Source: a virus. From it: DNA of 38,868 nt. The notes beneath the pieces are model-generated. The model was not told where the DNA came from, did not search any database, and was given only the letters and a program-made list of their open reading frames with translations. The translations under genes and the position numbers were made by a program. Below, piece by piece: positions 23,402-30,934 of this stretch (positions within the stretch are counted from its first letter, which is position 1; each line of letters begins with the position of its first letter). The stretch lies in IMG/VR virus record IMGVR_UViG_3300045994_000163, positions 1-38,868 of that record; one strand, given 5' to 3'.

Positions 23402-24167
23402 TATTTTAGTTTTAGGTCATACTGGATTATTAGGCGATTGTGTTGTAAAATATTTCAATAGTAATGGAATTAGTGTTCAAGTTATAAATTTTAGATACCC
23501 ATCAATTGAATTTTTTAACTCTATAAAATCTTTTTCTGGTATAGTTATAAATTGTATAGCAGAATTACATGATGAAAGTAAATTTAATATTAATTATGAT
23601 TTACCTACATTTTTACATAATAATTTTAAATTAATACATCCATGTTCAGATGCAGTATATTCTGGTAATATATTGCCAGAATATACATATAATAAATTTT
23701 CAATAATAAACCCATCAAATTATTATGGAGAAAGTAAAGCTAAGTTTTTTTCGAATATTAATAATCCTTCTAATGTTAGAGTGATTAGAAGTTCTATTAT
23801 AGGATTCGATAAACATAATACTTCACTTTTATCTTGGTTTTTATCGTCAAAAAACGAATGTGCTGGATATTCAAATTATTTTTGGAATGGTATAACTGCT
23901 CTTGAATGGGCAAAGTGTAGTTTTAATTTATGTTTAAATTTTAATACTACCCCATTATTAACTATGCTTTCTTCAGACTTAATAATTTCAAAATATGATT
24001 TACTTAATATTTTTAAATTAGTCTATAAAAAGCCTATAAATATTATACAATCTACTATTAAAGATACAAAAAATTATTCCATTGAATCTGATATAAAATT
24101 AGATTCGATATATAACCAATTACTTTCTTATAATTTACTATACACTAACCCACAATTAATATTATGA
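23382..24167 (+). CDS. RmlD-like NAD(P)-dependent sugar reductase/epimerase
   Basis: A 261-residue SDR. ILVLGHTGLLGDCVVKYF is a G-x-x-G-x-x-G Rossmann motif of the RmlD type, VINCIAELHDES gives the second sheet, and SNYYGESKA holds the catalytic Y-x-x-x-K. It likely reduces the 4-keto group of a nucleotide sugar, completing the pathway started by the dehydratase upstream. It starts 20 bp inside the end of that gene. The C-terminal substrate-binding part is divergent. Confidence 0.8.
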   Translation: MITLDNDILVLGHTGLLGDCVVKYFNSNGISVQVINFRYPSIEFFNSIKSFSGIVINCIAELHDESKFNINYDLPTFLHNNFKLIHPCSDAVYSGNILPEYTYNKFSIINPSNYYGESKAKFFSNINNPSNVRVIRSSIIGFDKHNTSLLSWFLSSKNECAGYSNYFWNGITALEWAKCSFNLCLNFNTTPLLTMLSSDLIISKYDLLNIFKLVYKKPINIIQSTIKDTKNYSIESDIKLDSIYNQLLSYNLLYTNPQLIL

Positions 24168-24799
24168 TCAGTTATTCTCAAAATTCGTTAGATATAAAAT
24201 TACTAGAATATGTTAACTATAAAAATGGAGTTTTTGTAGAATGTGGGGCTAATGATGGTATTACTGCTTCCAATTCATATTTATTTGAAACCACTCTGAA
24301 CTGGTCTGGGTTATTAGTTGAACCTACTTTTGAAAATTATATTAAATGTAAAGAATTAAGATCGAATTCTATAGTTGAAAATTATGCTTTAGTTAGTTTT
24401 GATTATGAAAAACACAATTCTACTATATCTGGGGATTTTATTTATTCTGAAGATAATGTTAATGGGCTAATGTCTGGAATATCTGGAGTCGAGAAGTATT
24501 ATCAACCAACTATAGAATCTAAAAATATAAAAGTTCCTTGCATATCATTACATAATTTAATACTTAAACACAATATCAAATCTATAGATTTGTTTAGTCT
24601 TGATGTCGAAGGTTATGAACTTGAAGTATTAAATGGAGTTGATTTTTCTTATATCAGACCAAAATATATTTTAATAGAAACTGCAAATATATTAAAATAT
24701 CAAGAACTTATTAGAACTTTTATGGAAACTAAAAATTATGTATTCTTAACACAGCTTTCTGGTAATGATGATTTATTTGTAGATTCATTTTTAATTTAA
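24164..24799 (+). CDS. FkbM-family methyltransferase
   Basis: A 211-residue protein. GVFVECGANDGITASNSYLF is the FkbM-type SAM motif, LNWSGLLVEPTFENY follows, and KSIDLFSLDVEGYELEVLNG is the family's signature. FkbM enzymes are usually O-methyltransferases acting on sugars or polyketides; in phages they are common in glycan clusters. It overlaps the previous stop by 4 bp (ATGA). Confidence 0.92.
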   Translation: MISYSQNSLDIKLLEYVNYKNGVFVECGANDGITASNSYLFETTLNWSGLLVEPTFENYIKCKELRSNSIVENYALVSFDYEKHNSTISGDFIYSEDNVNGLMSGISGVEKYYQPTIESKNIKVPCISLHNLILKHNIKSIDLFSLDVEGYELEVLNGVDFSYIRPKYILIETANILKYQELIRTFMETKNYVFLTQLSGNDDLFVDSFLI

Positions 24800-24811
24800 A
24801 GGTATAATATA

Positions 24812-25735
24812 ATGAAAATATTAGTAACAGGTGGTTCTGGTTTTATTGGTTCACATTTATGTGCAAAATTGCTTGATCAAGGGCATTTTGTAATTTGTGT
24901 TGATAATTGTTTTAGTAGTGATAAATCAAATATTAATAATTTACTTGATAATAAAAATTTTGAATTTATTCGCCATGATGTAACTTTTCCATTATATCTT
25001 GAAGTAGATCAAATTTATAATTTGGCGTGTCCTGCTTCCCCAATACATTATCAAAAAGATCCAATACAAACAACTAAAACGTCTGTTCTTGGGGCGATTA
25101 ATATGTTAGGATTAGCTAAGAGGTTGGGTGTTCGAATACTACAAACGTCTACCTCTGAGGTGTATGGAGATCCTTTAATACACCCTCAAATTGAATCGTA
25201 TTGGGGTAATGTTAACCCTATTGGTATTAGGAGTTGTTATGATGAAGGAAAGAGAGTTGCAGAAACCCTATTTTTTGATTATCATAGACAACATAATGTT
25301 GATATTAGAATAGCTAGAATTTTTAATACATATGGTCCTAATATGCACCCCAATGATGGTAGGGTGGTTTCTAATTTTATTATGCAAGCATTACAGGATA
25401 GAGATATAACTATATATGGCGATGGAAACCAAACTAGAAGTTTTCAATATATAGATGATTTAATATCTGGATTAATATCCTTAATGAATTCGGATGAAGT
25501 TGGGCCAATAAATCTAGGAAATCCTAATGAATTTACTATATCTGAATTGGCAAATAAAGTAATACAATTAGTTGGTAGTAAGTCAATTATAATATATAAA
25601 GACCTCCCCTTAGATGACCCAAAACAGCGTAAACCAGATATATCATTAGCTAAAACTAAACTAGGTTGGTATCCGCATATTCAATTAGATTCTGGGTTAA
25701 AATCTACAATTGAATATTTTAAAACCCAATTGTAA
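24812..25735 (+). CDS. UDP-glucuronate decarboxylase-like (UDP-xylose synthase)
   Basis: A 307-residue extended SDR. The start [20 protein letters not shown] is followed by the diagnostic [56 protein letters not shown] (Y143-x-x-x-K147) and [20 protein letters not shown]. This is the pattern of UDP-glucuronic acid decarboxylase, which makes UDP-xylose. The enzyme would feed a pentose donor to the glycosyltransferases of the cluster. A late promoter follows it, so it marks the end of the glycan block. Confidence 0.92.
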   Translation: MKILVTGGSGFIGSHLCAKLLDQGHFVICVDNCFSSDKSNINNLLDNKNFEFIRHDVTFPLYLEVDQIYNLACPASPIHYQKDPIQTTKTSVLGAINMLGLAKRLGVRILQTSTSEVYGDPLIHPQIESYWGNVNPIGIRSCYDEGKRVAETLFFDYHRQHNVDIRIARIFNTYGPNMHPNDGRVVSNFIMQALQDRDITIYGDGNQTRSFQYIDDLISGLISLMNSDEVGPINLGNPNEFTISELANKVIQLVGSKSIIIYKDLPLDDPKQRKPDISLAKTKLGWYPHIQLDSGLKSTIEYFKTQL

Positions 25736-25740
25736 TTTTA

Positions 25741-25748
25741 TATAAATA
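25741..25748 (+). promoter_or_regulatory. T4-type late promoter
   Basis: TATAAATA, an exact late -10 match, lies 34 bp upstream of the small gene at 25782 and just after the glycan cluster. It marks the switch from metabolic to virion-type genes. Confidence 0.75.
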
Positions 25749-25781
25749 CTTAATATAACTCTTTCATATTAGGTATTTACT

Positions 25782-26003
25782 ATGTTTTCTAACAATAAAG
25801 TTTCTCCATCTATTTTAGCTGCGATTAATACTATCTTTAATGAGGATATGGAATATGTAGCTGTTCATAAACCATCCGGTAAGGTTTCGTTTGTTGGTAA
25901 AACTAAACAAGACAGGGATGGTTATATCACAAAACATGGTTCAAGTCATGAACCAAAGAAAACTACTCCTAATAGTAAGAAAGTTGGAGATACTTGGATT
26001 TAA
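25782..26003 (+). CDS. Small conserved late phage protein
   Basis: A 73-residue basic protein. MFSNNKVSPSILAAINTIFN resembles the start of small virion-region proteins in T4-like phages (KVSPxVxxAVxxI). The second half, VAVHKPSGKVSFVGKTKQDR, is strand-like and rich in Lys. It lies behind a late promoter. Function unknown; a structural or assembly role is inferred from position only. Confidence 0.65.
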   Translation: MFSNNKVSPSILAAINTIFNEDMEYVAVHKPSGKVSFVGKTKQDRDGYITKHGSSHEPKKTTPNSKKVGDTWI

Positions 26004-26004
26004 T

Positions 26005-26760
26005 ATGCAAAATAATCAAGCTTTATTTATATTAGGATCTCCTGGTTCTGGTAAAGATGTAGTAATTAGAGATATAACATCAAACTATAATATAGTTGAA
26101 TTTACTTCTGTGCAGATAGATGAAATGTTATCTAATAATGATTCTTTTGTTAGAGCCAAATCAGATAAACGTAATGCTCTATTAAATACTGAATCTATAA
26201 TAGTTACTGCCAATACATTTGATTTAAATTTCATAGTAACTAAACATGTATTAGAATCTATTGGTTATACCTCACATTTAATTATTGTAGAAGCAGATTT
26301 ATCTACCTCATACGATAGATTACAAAATAGGAATAATTTAAGAGAATCCTTAAATAGAATATCTATAGGTAATTCAAATAAAAATTCTATCATTTCAGAA
26401 TTTAATTCTTATGTTATAGTTAATAATTCAAAATATTTAGATTTAACAGAATCTAGGAATTATATTTCAGATATTTTATCTGATTTAAAGTTTAATAGTA
26501 CATTATCATTAGAAGATATTGTAAAACCAAAATTAAAATCAAGATTTCGGTATAAATCAAAAACTGTTCCAGATCAATCTGAAAATGGTATAGTTGGTAC
26601 TATAATGTTTACTGGTGTTGAATCTATTGATGAACCATCATTTGAAACTAATTTGTTTGGTTCTTCACCACAACAAAATGATAAGATAGATAGACAAAAC
26701 GTTTTAAGTAAAACTAAAAAGATATTATTTAAGAAAAGGATAATTCCAAATGGCATCTAA
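26005..26760 (+). CDS. P-loop kinase/NTPase in the late region
   Basis: A 251-residue protein. QALFILGSPGSGKDVVIRDI contains Walker A (GSPGSGKD, 11-18) as in small kinases and zeta-toxin-like proteins. LIIVEADLSTSYDRLQNRNN then fits the LID/base-binding part with Arg residues. The C-terminal third is low-complexity and basic. It might phosphorylate a small substrate or a protein; no substrate can be inferred. I chose ATG 26005, two bases after the previous stop. Confidence 0.75.
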   Translation: MQNNQALFILGSPGSGKDVVIRDITSNYNIVEFTSVQIDEMLSNNDSFVRAKSDKRNALLNTESIIVTANTFDLNFIVTKHVLESIGYTSHLIIVEADLSTSYDRLQNRNNLRESLNRISIGNSNKNSIISEFNSYVIVNNSKYLDLTESRNYISDILSDLKFNSTLSLEDIVKPKLKSRFRYKSKTVPDQSENGIVGTIMFTGVESIDEPSFETNLFGSSPQQNDKIDRQNVLSKTKKILFKKRIIPNGI

Positions 26761-27133
26761 TATAACCGATCCAATAACAGCAAGTTTTAAATTTTCGCAT
26801 GGTTTGGGAAGATATAGTAAGGAGATGAACCCTAATACTAAAAGAGAAATAGAGAAAGCACAACGAAAGAAAGCAGAACTAACGGGAACTGATTCTGACG
26901 CTGATGTTGGTAGTTCTGAAATTAGTGCTTTAAATGCTAAAAAGTTTACTGATAATATAGTTAAAGTTAAACAATCAGTACTCAATAAACCATTTAAACC
27001 AAAACCATATAAACCAGCTATTGTTCCTCCACCAGTTGTTCCTATAATTAATACTCAACATCCAACAAATCCACAACAGAATAGTAATTTTTTTCAAACA
27101 CATGCAAATAAATTTAAACGTCCAAAATTCTAA
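26750..27133 (+). CDS. Hypothetical proline-rich late protein
   Basis: A 127-residue basic protein starting 11 bp inside the previous gene. The N-terminal half is charged and helical (PNTKREIEKAQRKKAELTG). The C-terminal half is Pro, Lys and Asn-rich (KPFKPKPYKPAIVPPPVVP) and likely disordered. I recognise no family. It sits between the kinase-like gene and the HicA-domain gene, in the same transcription unit. Confidence 0.6.
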   Translation: MASNITDPITASFKFSHGLGRYSKEMNPNTKREIEKAQRKKAELTGTDSDADVGSSEISALNAKKFTDNIVKVKQSVLNKPFKPKPYKPAIVPPPVVPIINTQHPTNPQQNSNFFQTHANKFKRPKF

Positions 27134-27145
27134 AGGAATATTATT

Positions 27146-27916
27146 ATGGATTTATTAGGTATAAAAAAGTTATATAATGAACGAACATTAACTAAACAGG
27201 AATTGAAAAAGCGAGAAGAAATTGCTAAAGCTATAGAAAAAGAACATCCAGATATGGATATGGGCAAAAAACTGGCTATTGCTACTTCTAGTGCAGAAAA
27301 CTGTTGTAAAGAAGATATTCTTGATGAAGTTTCTAACTATGATGCTGTAGTTACCTATTACAGAGATCAATTGCATTTAGATCCATATAAGTTACGTGGT
27401 GAAGTTGGTAAACAATTACGTGATAAGATTAAAAATTCACCAGCTTTTCATGCTTGGATGAAAATTAATAAATATGAATCTACTGATATAATCTCTGATG
27501 ATCAATTAGATGAAGTTGTTGGTGCTGGTTGGAATACCAAAACTATGCACAAACATTTAATCTCAAATGGTTGGAAATCTACTGGACCATCTGGTAGCCA
27601 TAATAATTATTCACACCCAGAATCATCTAGTATCATATCTGTCCCAAGACATGCTAAAGATATAAATAGAATAACTGCTATGAAAATGTTAAAGCAAGTT
27701 GTGGATCTTGACAAAAAGGGTGTAGTTAATAAATCTTGTGATGCAGCTAATGAAAATGTTTCTGTACTTACTATGAATATTTTAGAAAAAATAAAAGAAG
27801 TTAAACAGAAATCAACTAAACCATCAGAAGAAGTAATATTCTTTGGGACAGGTCAGGATAAAAAATCTGGAAAATCGTCAGCTACTCCAGATTATGATAA
27901 TAATACCAGTTGTTAA
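27146..27916 (+). CDS. Late protein with embedded HicA-like domain
   Basis: A 256-residue protein. The N-terminus (TKQELKKREEIAKAIEKEHP, then DMGKKLAIATSSA) matches a motif common in phage virion proteins: K-REEI-x-A-x(5)-P-x-M-x(3)-A-x-AIAT. Residues about 128-188 match HicA: WNTKTMHKHLISNGWK, GPSGSHNNYSHPES, SIISVPRHAKDINRI and MLKQV, with the G-S-H containing the catalytic-type His (H152). HicA toxins cleave mRNA and are paired with HicB; no HicB is seen here. Residues about 190-256 are Lys, Ser and Gln-rich. The domain could bind RNA or DNA rather than act as a toxin. Confidence 0.75.
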   Translation: MDLLGIKKLYNERTLTKQELKKREEIAKAIEKEHPDMDMGKKLAIATSSAENCCKEDILDEVSNYDAVVTYYRDQLHLDPYKLRGEVGKQLRDKIKNSPAFHAWMKINKYESTDIISDDQLDEVVGAGWNTKTMHKHLISNGWKSTGPSGSHNNYSHPESSSIISVPRHAKDINRITAMKMLKQVVDLDKKGVVNKSCDAANENVSVLTMNILEKIKEVKQKSTKPSEEVIFFGTGQDKKSGKSSATPDYDNNTSC

Positions 27917-27934
27917 TCAATATAATATATTTTA

Positions 27935-27942
27935 TATAAATA
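27935..27942 (+). promoter_or_regulatory. T4-type late promoter
   Basis: TATAAATA, an exact late -10 match, in the 62-bp gap before the virion-type gene at 27979. Confidence 0.75.
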
Positions 27943-27978
27943 CTAATATATAATAAATTTAATTAAAGGAATAATAAA

Positions 27979-28311
27979 ATGTCAGAATGGAAAGCTACAG
28001 ATACAAATGGATATGCAAACACTAAACCTAAGTGGATTCAAGTTGGTAATGGTCAAGGTGGTATAGAATCTGCTAGAGCAAATGCACAATTAGCTAATAC
28101 TGTTTTAGTTACATCTTCTAGAAAAGCTAATGCTAATACGTCTGCTATTACGTCTGCGTATGGTCAAAGAGGAATTTCTCATACTGGTTGGGTAACATTT
28201 AAAACTGGTACTGGTGGTAGAGCTGGTAGAGTTACATCTGAAGTTTTAGTTGCACTATCTTCTCCAGTTGGTACTGGTAATAATGCTAATCCATTTTTTA
28301 CTGGAGTATAA
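27979..28311 (+). CDS. Probable virion structural protein
   Basis: A 110-residue protein starting behind AAAGGAAT. ISHTGWVTFKTGTGGRAGRV and TSEVLVAL resemble the conserved H-x-GWV-x(2)-T-GTGGRAGRV-x(2)-E-x-LVA pattern I recall from T4-like and related phage structural proteins. The remainder is small, polar and beta-prone. It is the first gene behind a late promoter, which fits a high-level virion protein. The exact structure it belongs to cannot be read. Confidence 0.7.
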   Translation: MSEWKATDTNGYANTKPKWIQVGNGQGGIESARANAQLANTVLVTSSRKANANTSAITSAYGQRGISHTGWVTFKTGTGGRAGRVTSEVLVALSSPVGTGNNANPFFTGV

Positions 28312-28314
28312 ATT

Positions 28315-28689
28315 TTGTTAAAAAGTTTTAAAACTTTTATAGCAGAACAAGTGCCTGTAGTCACAATAGATACTACAGGTACTGATGTTACTATACCAGA
28401 AATTAAAAATGAATTAAATAAAAATATAGATTTAATTCTAAGACAACAATATCAAAGTGTTGAAGAAGCTGCAAATAAAGTTAGAAAAATTCTCTCTATG
28501 TATAATTTAGATTTACCACAAATTGATTGTGATGATACTAAACAGGGTTCTTTAAAAATGACTGTTGGTTATCAACATAAAGTTTATGATGAAATTAAAG
28601 GCGAATTGCAACCAGTAGTACCATTAATATTTGCTTTTAATTATCAATTAATAAATGGTTTATATAAAGTTTCTGGTGAACTATTATAA
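28315..28689 (+). CDS. Hypothetical late protein with TTG start
   Basis: A 124-residue protein starting at TTG 28315, since no in-frame ATG fits. The opening LKSFKTFIAEQ is typical of small late proteins in these phages (K-x-F-x-x-F-x-x-E). The rest has a helical segment (NLILRQQYQS-like) and strand-rich C-terminus (VVPLIFAFNYQLINGLYKVS). I recognise no family. It ends in TAATG, sharing a base with the next start. Confidence 0.6.
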   Translation: MLKSFKTFIAEQVPVVTIDTTGTDVTIPEIKNELNKNIDLILRQQYQSVEEAANKVRKILSMYNLDLPQIDCDDTKQGSLKMTVGYQHKVYDEIKGELQPVVPLIFAFNYQLINGLYKVSGELL

Positions 28690-29075
28690 TGGATAATTTA
28701 ACCAATGAAAATTATTTGTTGGTTGCAGCAAAGCAATATTGGTCTATACACTATACCGATTTAGAATTTTATAGTGATTTAAAACGAGTATTCTCAATAA
28801 AAAAATTAATTAATAAATATATTAATTCTGAAGTTTTATCTGATAGATTAATTTTAAATCATATTATTTTATTATTTAATGCTTTTGAATCTAATATTTT
28901 TGTAGTAAAAATGTTATTTTTAAAATTAGATATTCAGCATTACAGCGCAATAAAAACTTTTTTGGTGTATTTAGATAATATGCCAGATATCATAAAAATA
29001 AATGATGTGAAAATAATAATATCTTCGGATATATTAATTGATATGACTATAGCAAATAGATTGAGGGTATTATGA
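28689..29075 (+). CDS. Conserved phage hypothetical protein (DUF7207-like)
   Basis: A 128-residue helical protein. YLLVAAKQYWSIHYTDLEFY, SDLKRVFSIKKLINKYI, SDRLILNHIILLFNAF and FLVYLDNMPDII match a pattern common in T4-like phages: AAKxY, x-DLKRxxxIKRL, LxxRLILNHIIxLxNxF and FLxYL. The family name is from memory. No function is known. Gene order near virion genes is typical for it. It overlaps the next gene by 4 bp. Confidence 0.75.
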   Translation: MDNLTNENYLLVAAKQYWSIHYTDLEFYSDLKRVFSIKKLINKYINSEVLSDRLILNHIILLFNAFESNIFVVKMLFLKLDIQHYSAIKTFLVYLDNMPDIIKINDVKIIISSDILIDMTIANRLRVL

Positions 29076-29710
29076 TTAAGGAAGATGGTGTACCTACTAA
29101 TGTCACTGGAGCAGCAATAGCTGGTACTACGGCACAAAGTTTACCTGGAGTTTCCGTTAAAGACATGAAGTCTAGAAAAACTCCAAAATTATTAACAAGA
29201 AACTTATCTGCGTGTATGCAGCCAAAAAATTTATTTACTAAGGAGTCTAATAATATGGCAACAAAAACATATTCTTCGTTTATTATTGGATTAGATGAAG
29301 CAGCAAAACCAAAAGTTGCACCAGCAGCTACAAATAACAAAGATGATATTTCTAATTCGGTTGCTTCAGAATTATTTGCTAGATGTAGAGCAGCTGCAAC
29401 AACTACACATTTCGCACATTTGAGTACGGATTCATATTCTGAACATAAAGCTTTAGATACTTTTTATACAGATATTATAGATGAAATTGATGCCTTTTGT
29501 GAAGCCTATATTGGTCTATATGGTAAATTTATTACTTTACCACCAATTGTACCACAAATGCAAGAAGGTGAACCAGCTATAGAAGAATTGCGTGATTGGG
29601 TATTACAAAATAGATCTTTGATTACCGATGATACATCATTACAAAATGCTATAGATGATATTGTTACTTTATGTAATAGTACCATATATAAATTACAAAA
29701 ATTGAAATAA
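29072..29710 (+). CDS. DUF5856-like phage protein with possible dual start
   Basis: A 212-residue frame in two parts. Residues 1-61 (GVPTNVTGAAIAGTTAQSLP ...) resemble a separate small late protein. From residue 62 (ATG 29255) a strong AAGGAG (29240-29245) precedes MATKTYSSFIIG, and the second part has LFARCRAAATTTHFAHLSTD, SYSEHKALDTFYTDI and CEAYIGLYGKF, a ferritin-like or DUF5856-type pattern. Both starts may be used, giving 212- and 151-residue products. Alternatively two genes were fused by loss of a stop. It starts in the previous gene's stop region. Confidence 0.75.
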   Translation: MIKEDGVPTNVTGAAIAGTTAQSLPGVSVKDMKSRKTPKLLTRNLSACMQPKNLFTKESNNMATKTYSSFIIGLDEAAKPKVAPAATNNKDDISNSVASELFARCRAAATTTHFAHLSTDSYSEHKALDTFYTDIIDEIDAFCEAYIGLYGKFITLPPIVPQMQEGEPAIEELRDWVLQNRSLITDDTSLQNAIDDIVTLCNSTIYKLQKLK

Positions 29711-29714
29711 TATC

Positions 29715-30161
29715 ATGAAAATTTCAGATAATGGAGTATCTTTAATTGCATTAGCAGAAGGTATTAAGCTTTCTGCATATAAATGCCAAGCAGGAGTTGT
29801 TACCATTGGAATTGGTACTACTAAAATAGATGGTAAATCTATAAAAATGGGAACAACTTGTACACAAGAACAGGCATATAGTTATCTAAATGATTTCATA
29901 GAAAATGAAATCTACCCAACATTAGATGAATATGTTAAATCAGACTTAACACAAAATCAATTTGATGCTCTCTGTTCATTTATTTATAATATTGGAACTC
30001 CGCAATTTATAACATCTACATTATTAAAAATGCTTAATATTAGTAATTTTAAAGGGGCATCTGACCAATTCATGAGGTGGGATAAAGTTAATGGTAAACC
30101 AAACAAAGGATTATTAAATAGAAGGAAATTAGAAAAGCAATTATTTGATAAGGAAGTTTAA
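29715..30161 (+). CDS. Phage lysozyme (GH24 endolysin)
   Basis: A 148-residue muramidase that would cleave the peptidoglycan glycan strands at lysis. LAEGIKLSAYKC has the catalytic Glu (E15), and GVVTIGIGTT holds the conserved Thr (T30). The third triad position, usually D or C, is C24 here, as in several P21-like enzymes. LTQNQFDALCSFIYNIGTP and a KGLLNRRKLEKQLF-like ending are typical. No signal peptide or SAR helix is visible, so it would need a holin. Confidence 0.92.
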   Translation: MKISDNGVSLIALAEGIKLSAYKCQAGVVTIGIGTTKIDGKSIKMGTTCTQEQAYSYLNDFIENEIYPTLDEYVKSDLTQNQFDALCSFIYNIGTPQFITSTLLKMLNISNFKGASDQFMRWDKVNGKPNKGLLNRRKLEKQLFDKEV

Positions 30162-30162
30162 T

Positions 30163-30435
30163 ATGAAAACATTTACTACAAGACAATCAGATGATATAAA
30201 CTCTATGGAGTATTTAAATAGAGCATTATTTAATGTTAGAACCGATCCAGAATTTAGAAAAAATAGCTCTAAATATAATTCTAAATTAAAATCATTAAAA
30301 GAAAATAATAGTGGATGTATTGATAAATTGAAGTGCTTAAATATATTAACTAAATTAGAAAATTATTCGACAGAATTAGATACTCATTTAAATTTATTTT
30401 CACAATTAGATAATATCAAGGAACGATATGACTGA
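30163..30435 (+). CDS. Small hypothetical protein after the lysozyme
   Basis: A 90-residue, highly charged helical protein (KNSSKYNSKLKSLKENNSGC, then a Leu-rich C-terminal helix). It has AAGGAA upstream of ATG 30163 and starts one base after the lysozyme stop. It overlaps the next gene by 8 bp. I recognise no family. Position next to lysozyme hints at a lysis-related role, with no motif to support it. Confidence 0.6.
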   Translation: MKTFTTRQSDDINSMEYLNRALFNVRTDPEFRKNSSKYNSKLKSLKENNSGCIDKLKCLNILTKLENYSTELDTHLNLFSQLDNIKERYD

Positions 30436-30868
30436 ATATTCAAGATCAGAAGATTTTATTAGTATGAAATTAGAGATTGAATTAATAAAAAAAGATATAT
30501 ATTTCATTAATACATTAATCGAACGCTTGGATCTTTTTATGACTAAGATTCAAGACCAACAAGATATAATATTAGAAAAAACTAACATTATAATTGAATC
30601 TAAAGCAAAATTAACTGCTGATGATTTATCAGATTTAAGTCTTGCTTTAGATAAAACTAAAACCATACTTAATGATAAAATATTTATTTTAGAGAAATCT
30701 ATATTAGAAGAAGTTTCTGATGTAAAAAGTGATTTAATGTCTCATGTTGCAAATGATAATTCTTTAGTACGTAAATATAATAGAATTATTTACGTTTCTG
30801 GAGCTATTTTAGCTATTGTTGTATGGGGGTTTAATAATTTAGATTTTGTTAAATTCTTAATAAAATAA
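30428..30868 (+). CDS. Coiled-coil protein with C-terminal membrane helix
   Basis: A 146-residue protein. The first 110 residues are a long charged helix or coiled coil (LEKTNIIIESKAKLTADDLS, then LDKTKTILNDKIFILEKSIL). Residues about 120-137 (IIYVSGAILAIVVWGF) are a single membrane helix, with NNLDFVKFLIK at the end. This layout fits tail-anchored phage proteins next to lysozyme, such as a holin-like or DUF7201-type protein; the role is inferred only. It is the last gene before the gp61 promoter. Confidence 0.65.
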   Translation: MTEYSRSEDFISMKLEIELIKKDIYFINTLIERLDLFMTKIQDQQDIILEKTNIIIESKAKLTADDLSDLSLALDKTKTILNDKIFILEKSILEEVSDVKSDLMSHVANDNSLVRKYNRIIYVSGAILAIVVWGFNNLDFVKFLIK

Positions 30869-30871
30869 TGC

Positions 30872-30900
30872 TTTACTTTTATGGATTTTTATGATATAAT
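30872..30900 (+). promoter_or_regulatory. Sigma-70-like promoter for gp61
   Basis: TTTACT (30872-30877), a 17-bp spacer and TATAAT (30895-30900). It lies 35 bp upstream of the primase gene and directly precedes an 11-bp inverted repeat overlapping the expected start site (about 30907). Confidence 0.7.
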
Positions 30901-30930
30901 AGGAGTTTGATTAAACTTTATCAGGCTCCT
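30901..30930 (+). repeat. 11-bp inverted repeat at the gp61 transcription start
   Basis: AGGAGTTTGAT (30901-30911) pairs with ATCAGGCTCCT (30920-30930), with two G-T pairs and an 8-nt loop. It starts immediately after the -10 box and ends 4 nt before the primase ATG. It could be a repressor operator or an RNA hairpin blocking ribosome binding. Confidence 0.6.
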
Positions 30931-30934
30931 AATT

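Noticed and set aside
30866-30900. T4 middle (MotA) promoter before gp61, because AATGCTTTA matches the MotA box
   Set aside because: The spacing from this box to TATAAT is 19 nt, whereas MotA boxes lie about 12 nt away. The sigma-70-like reading with TTTACT and 17 bp fits better.
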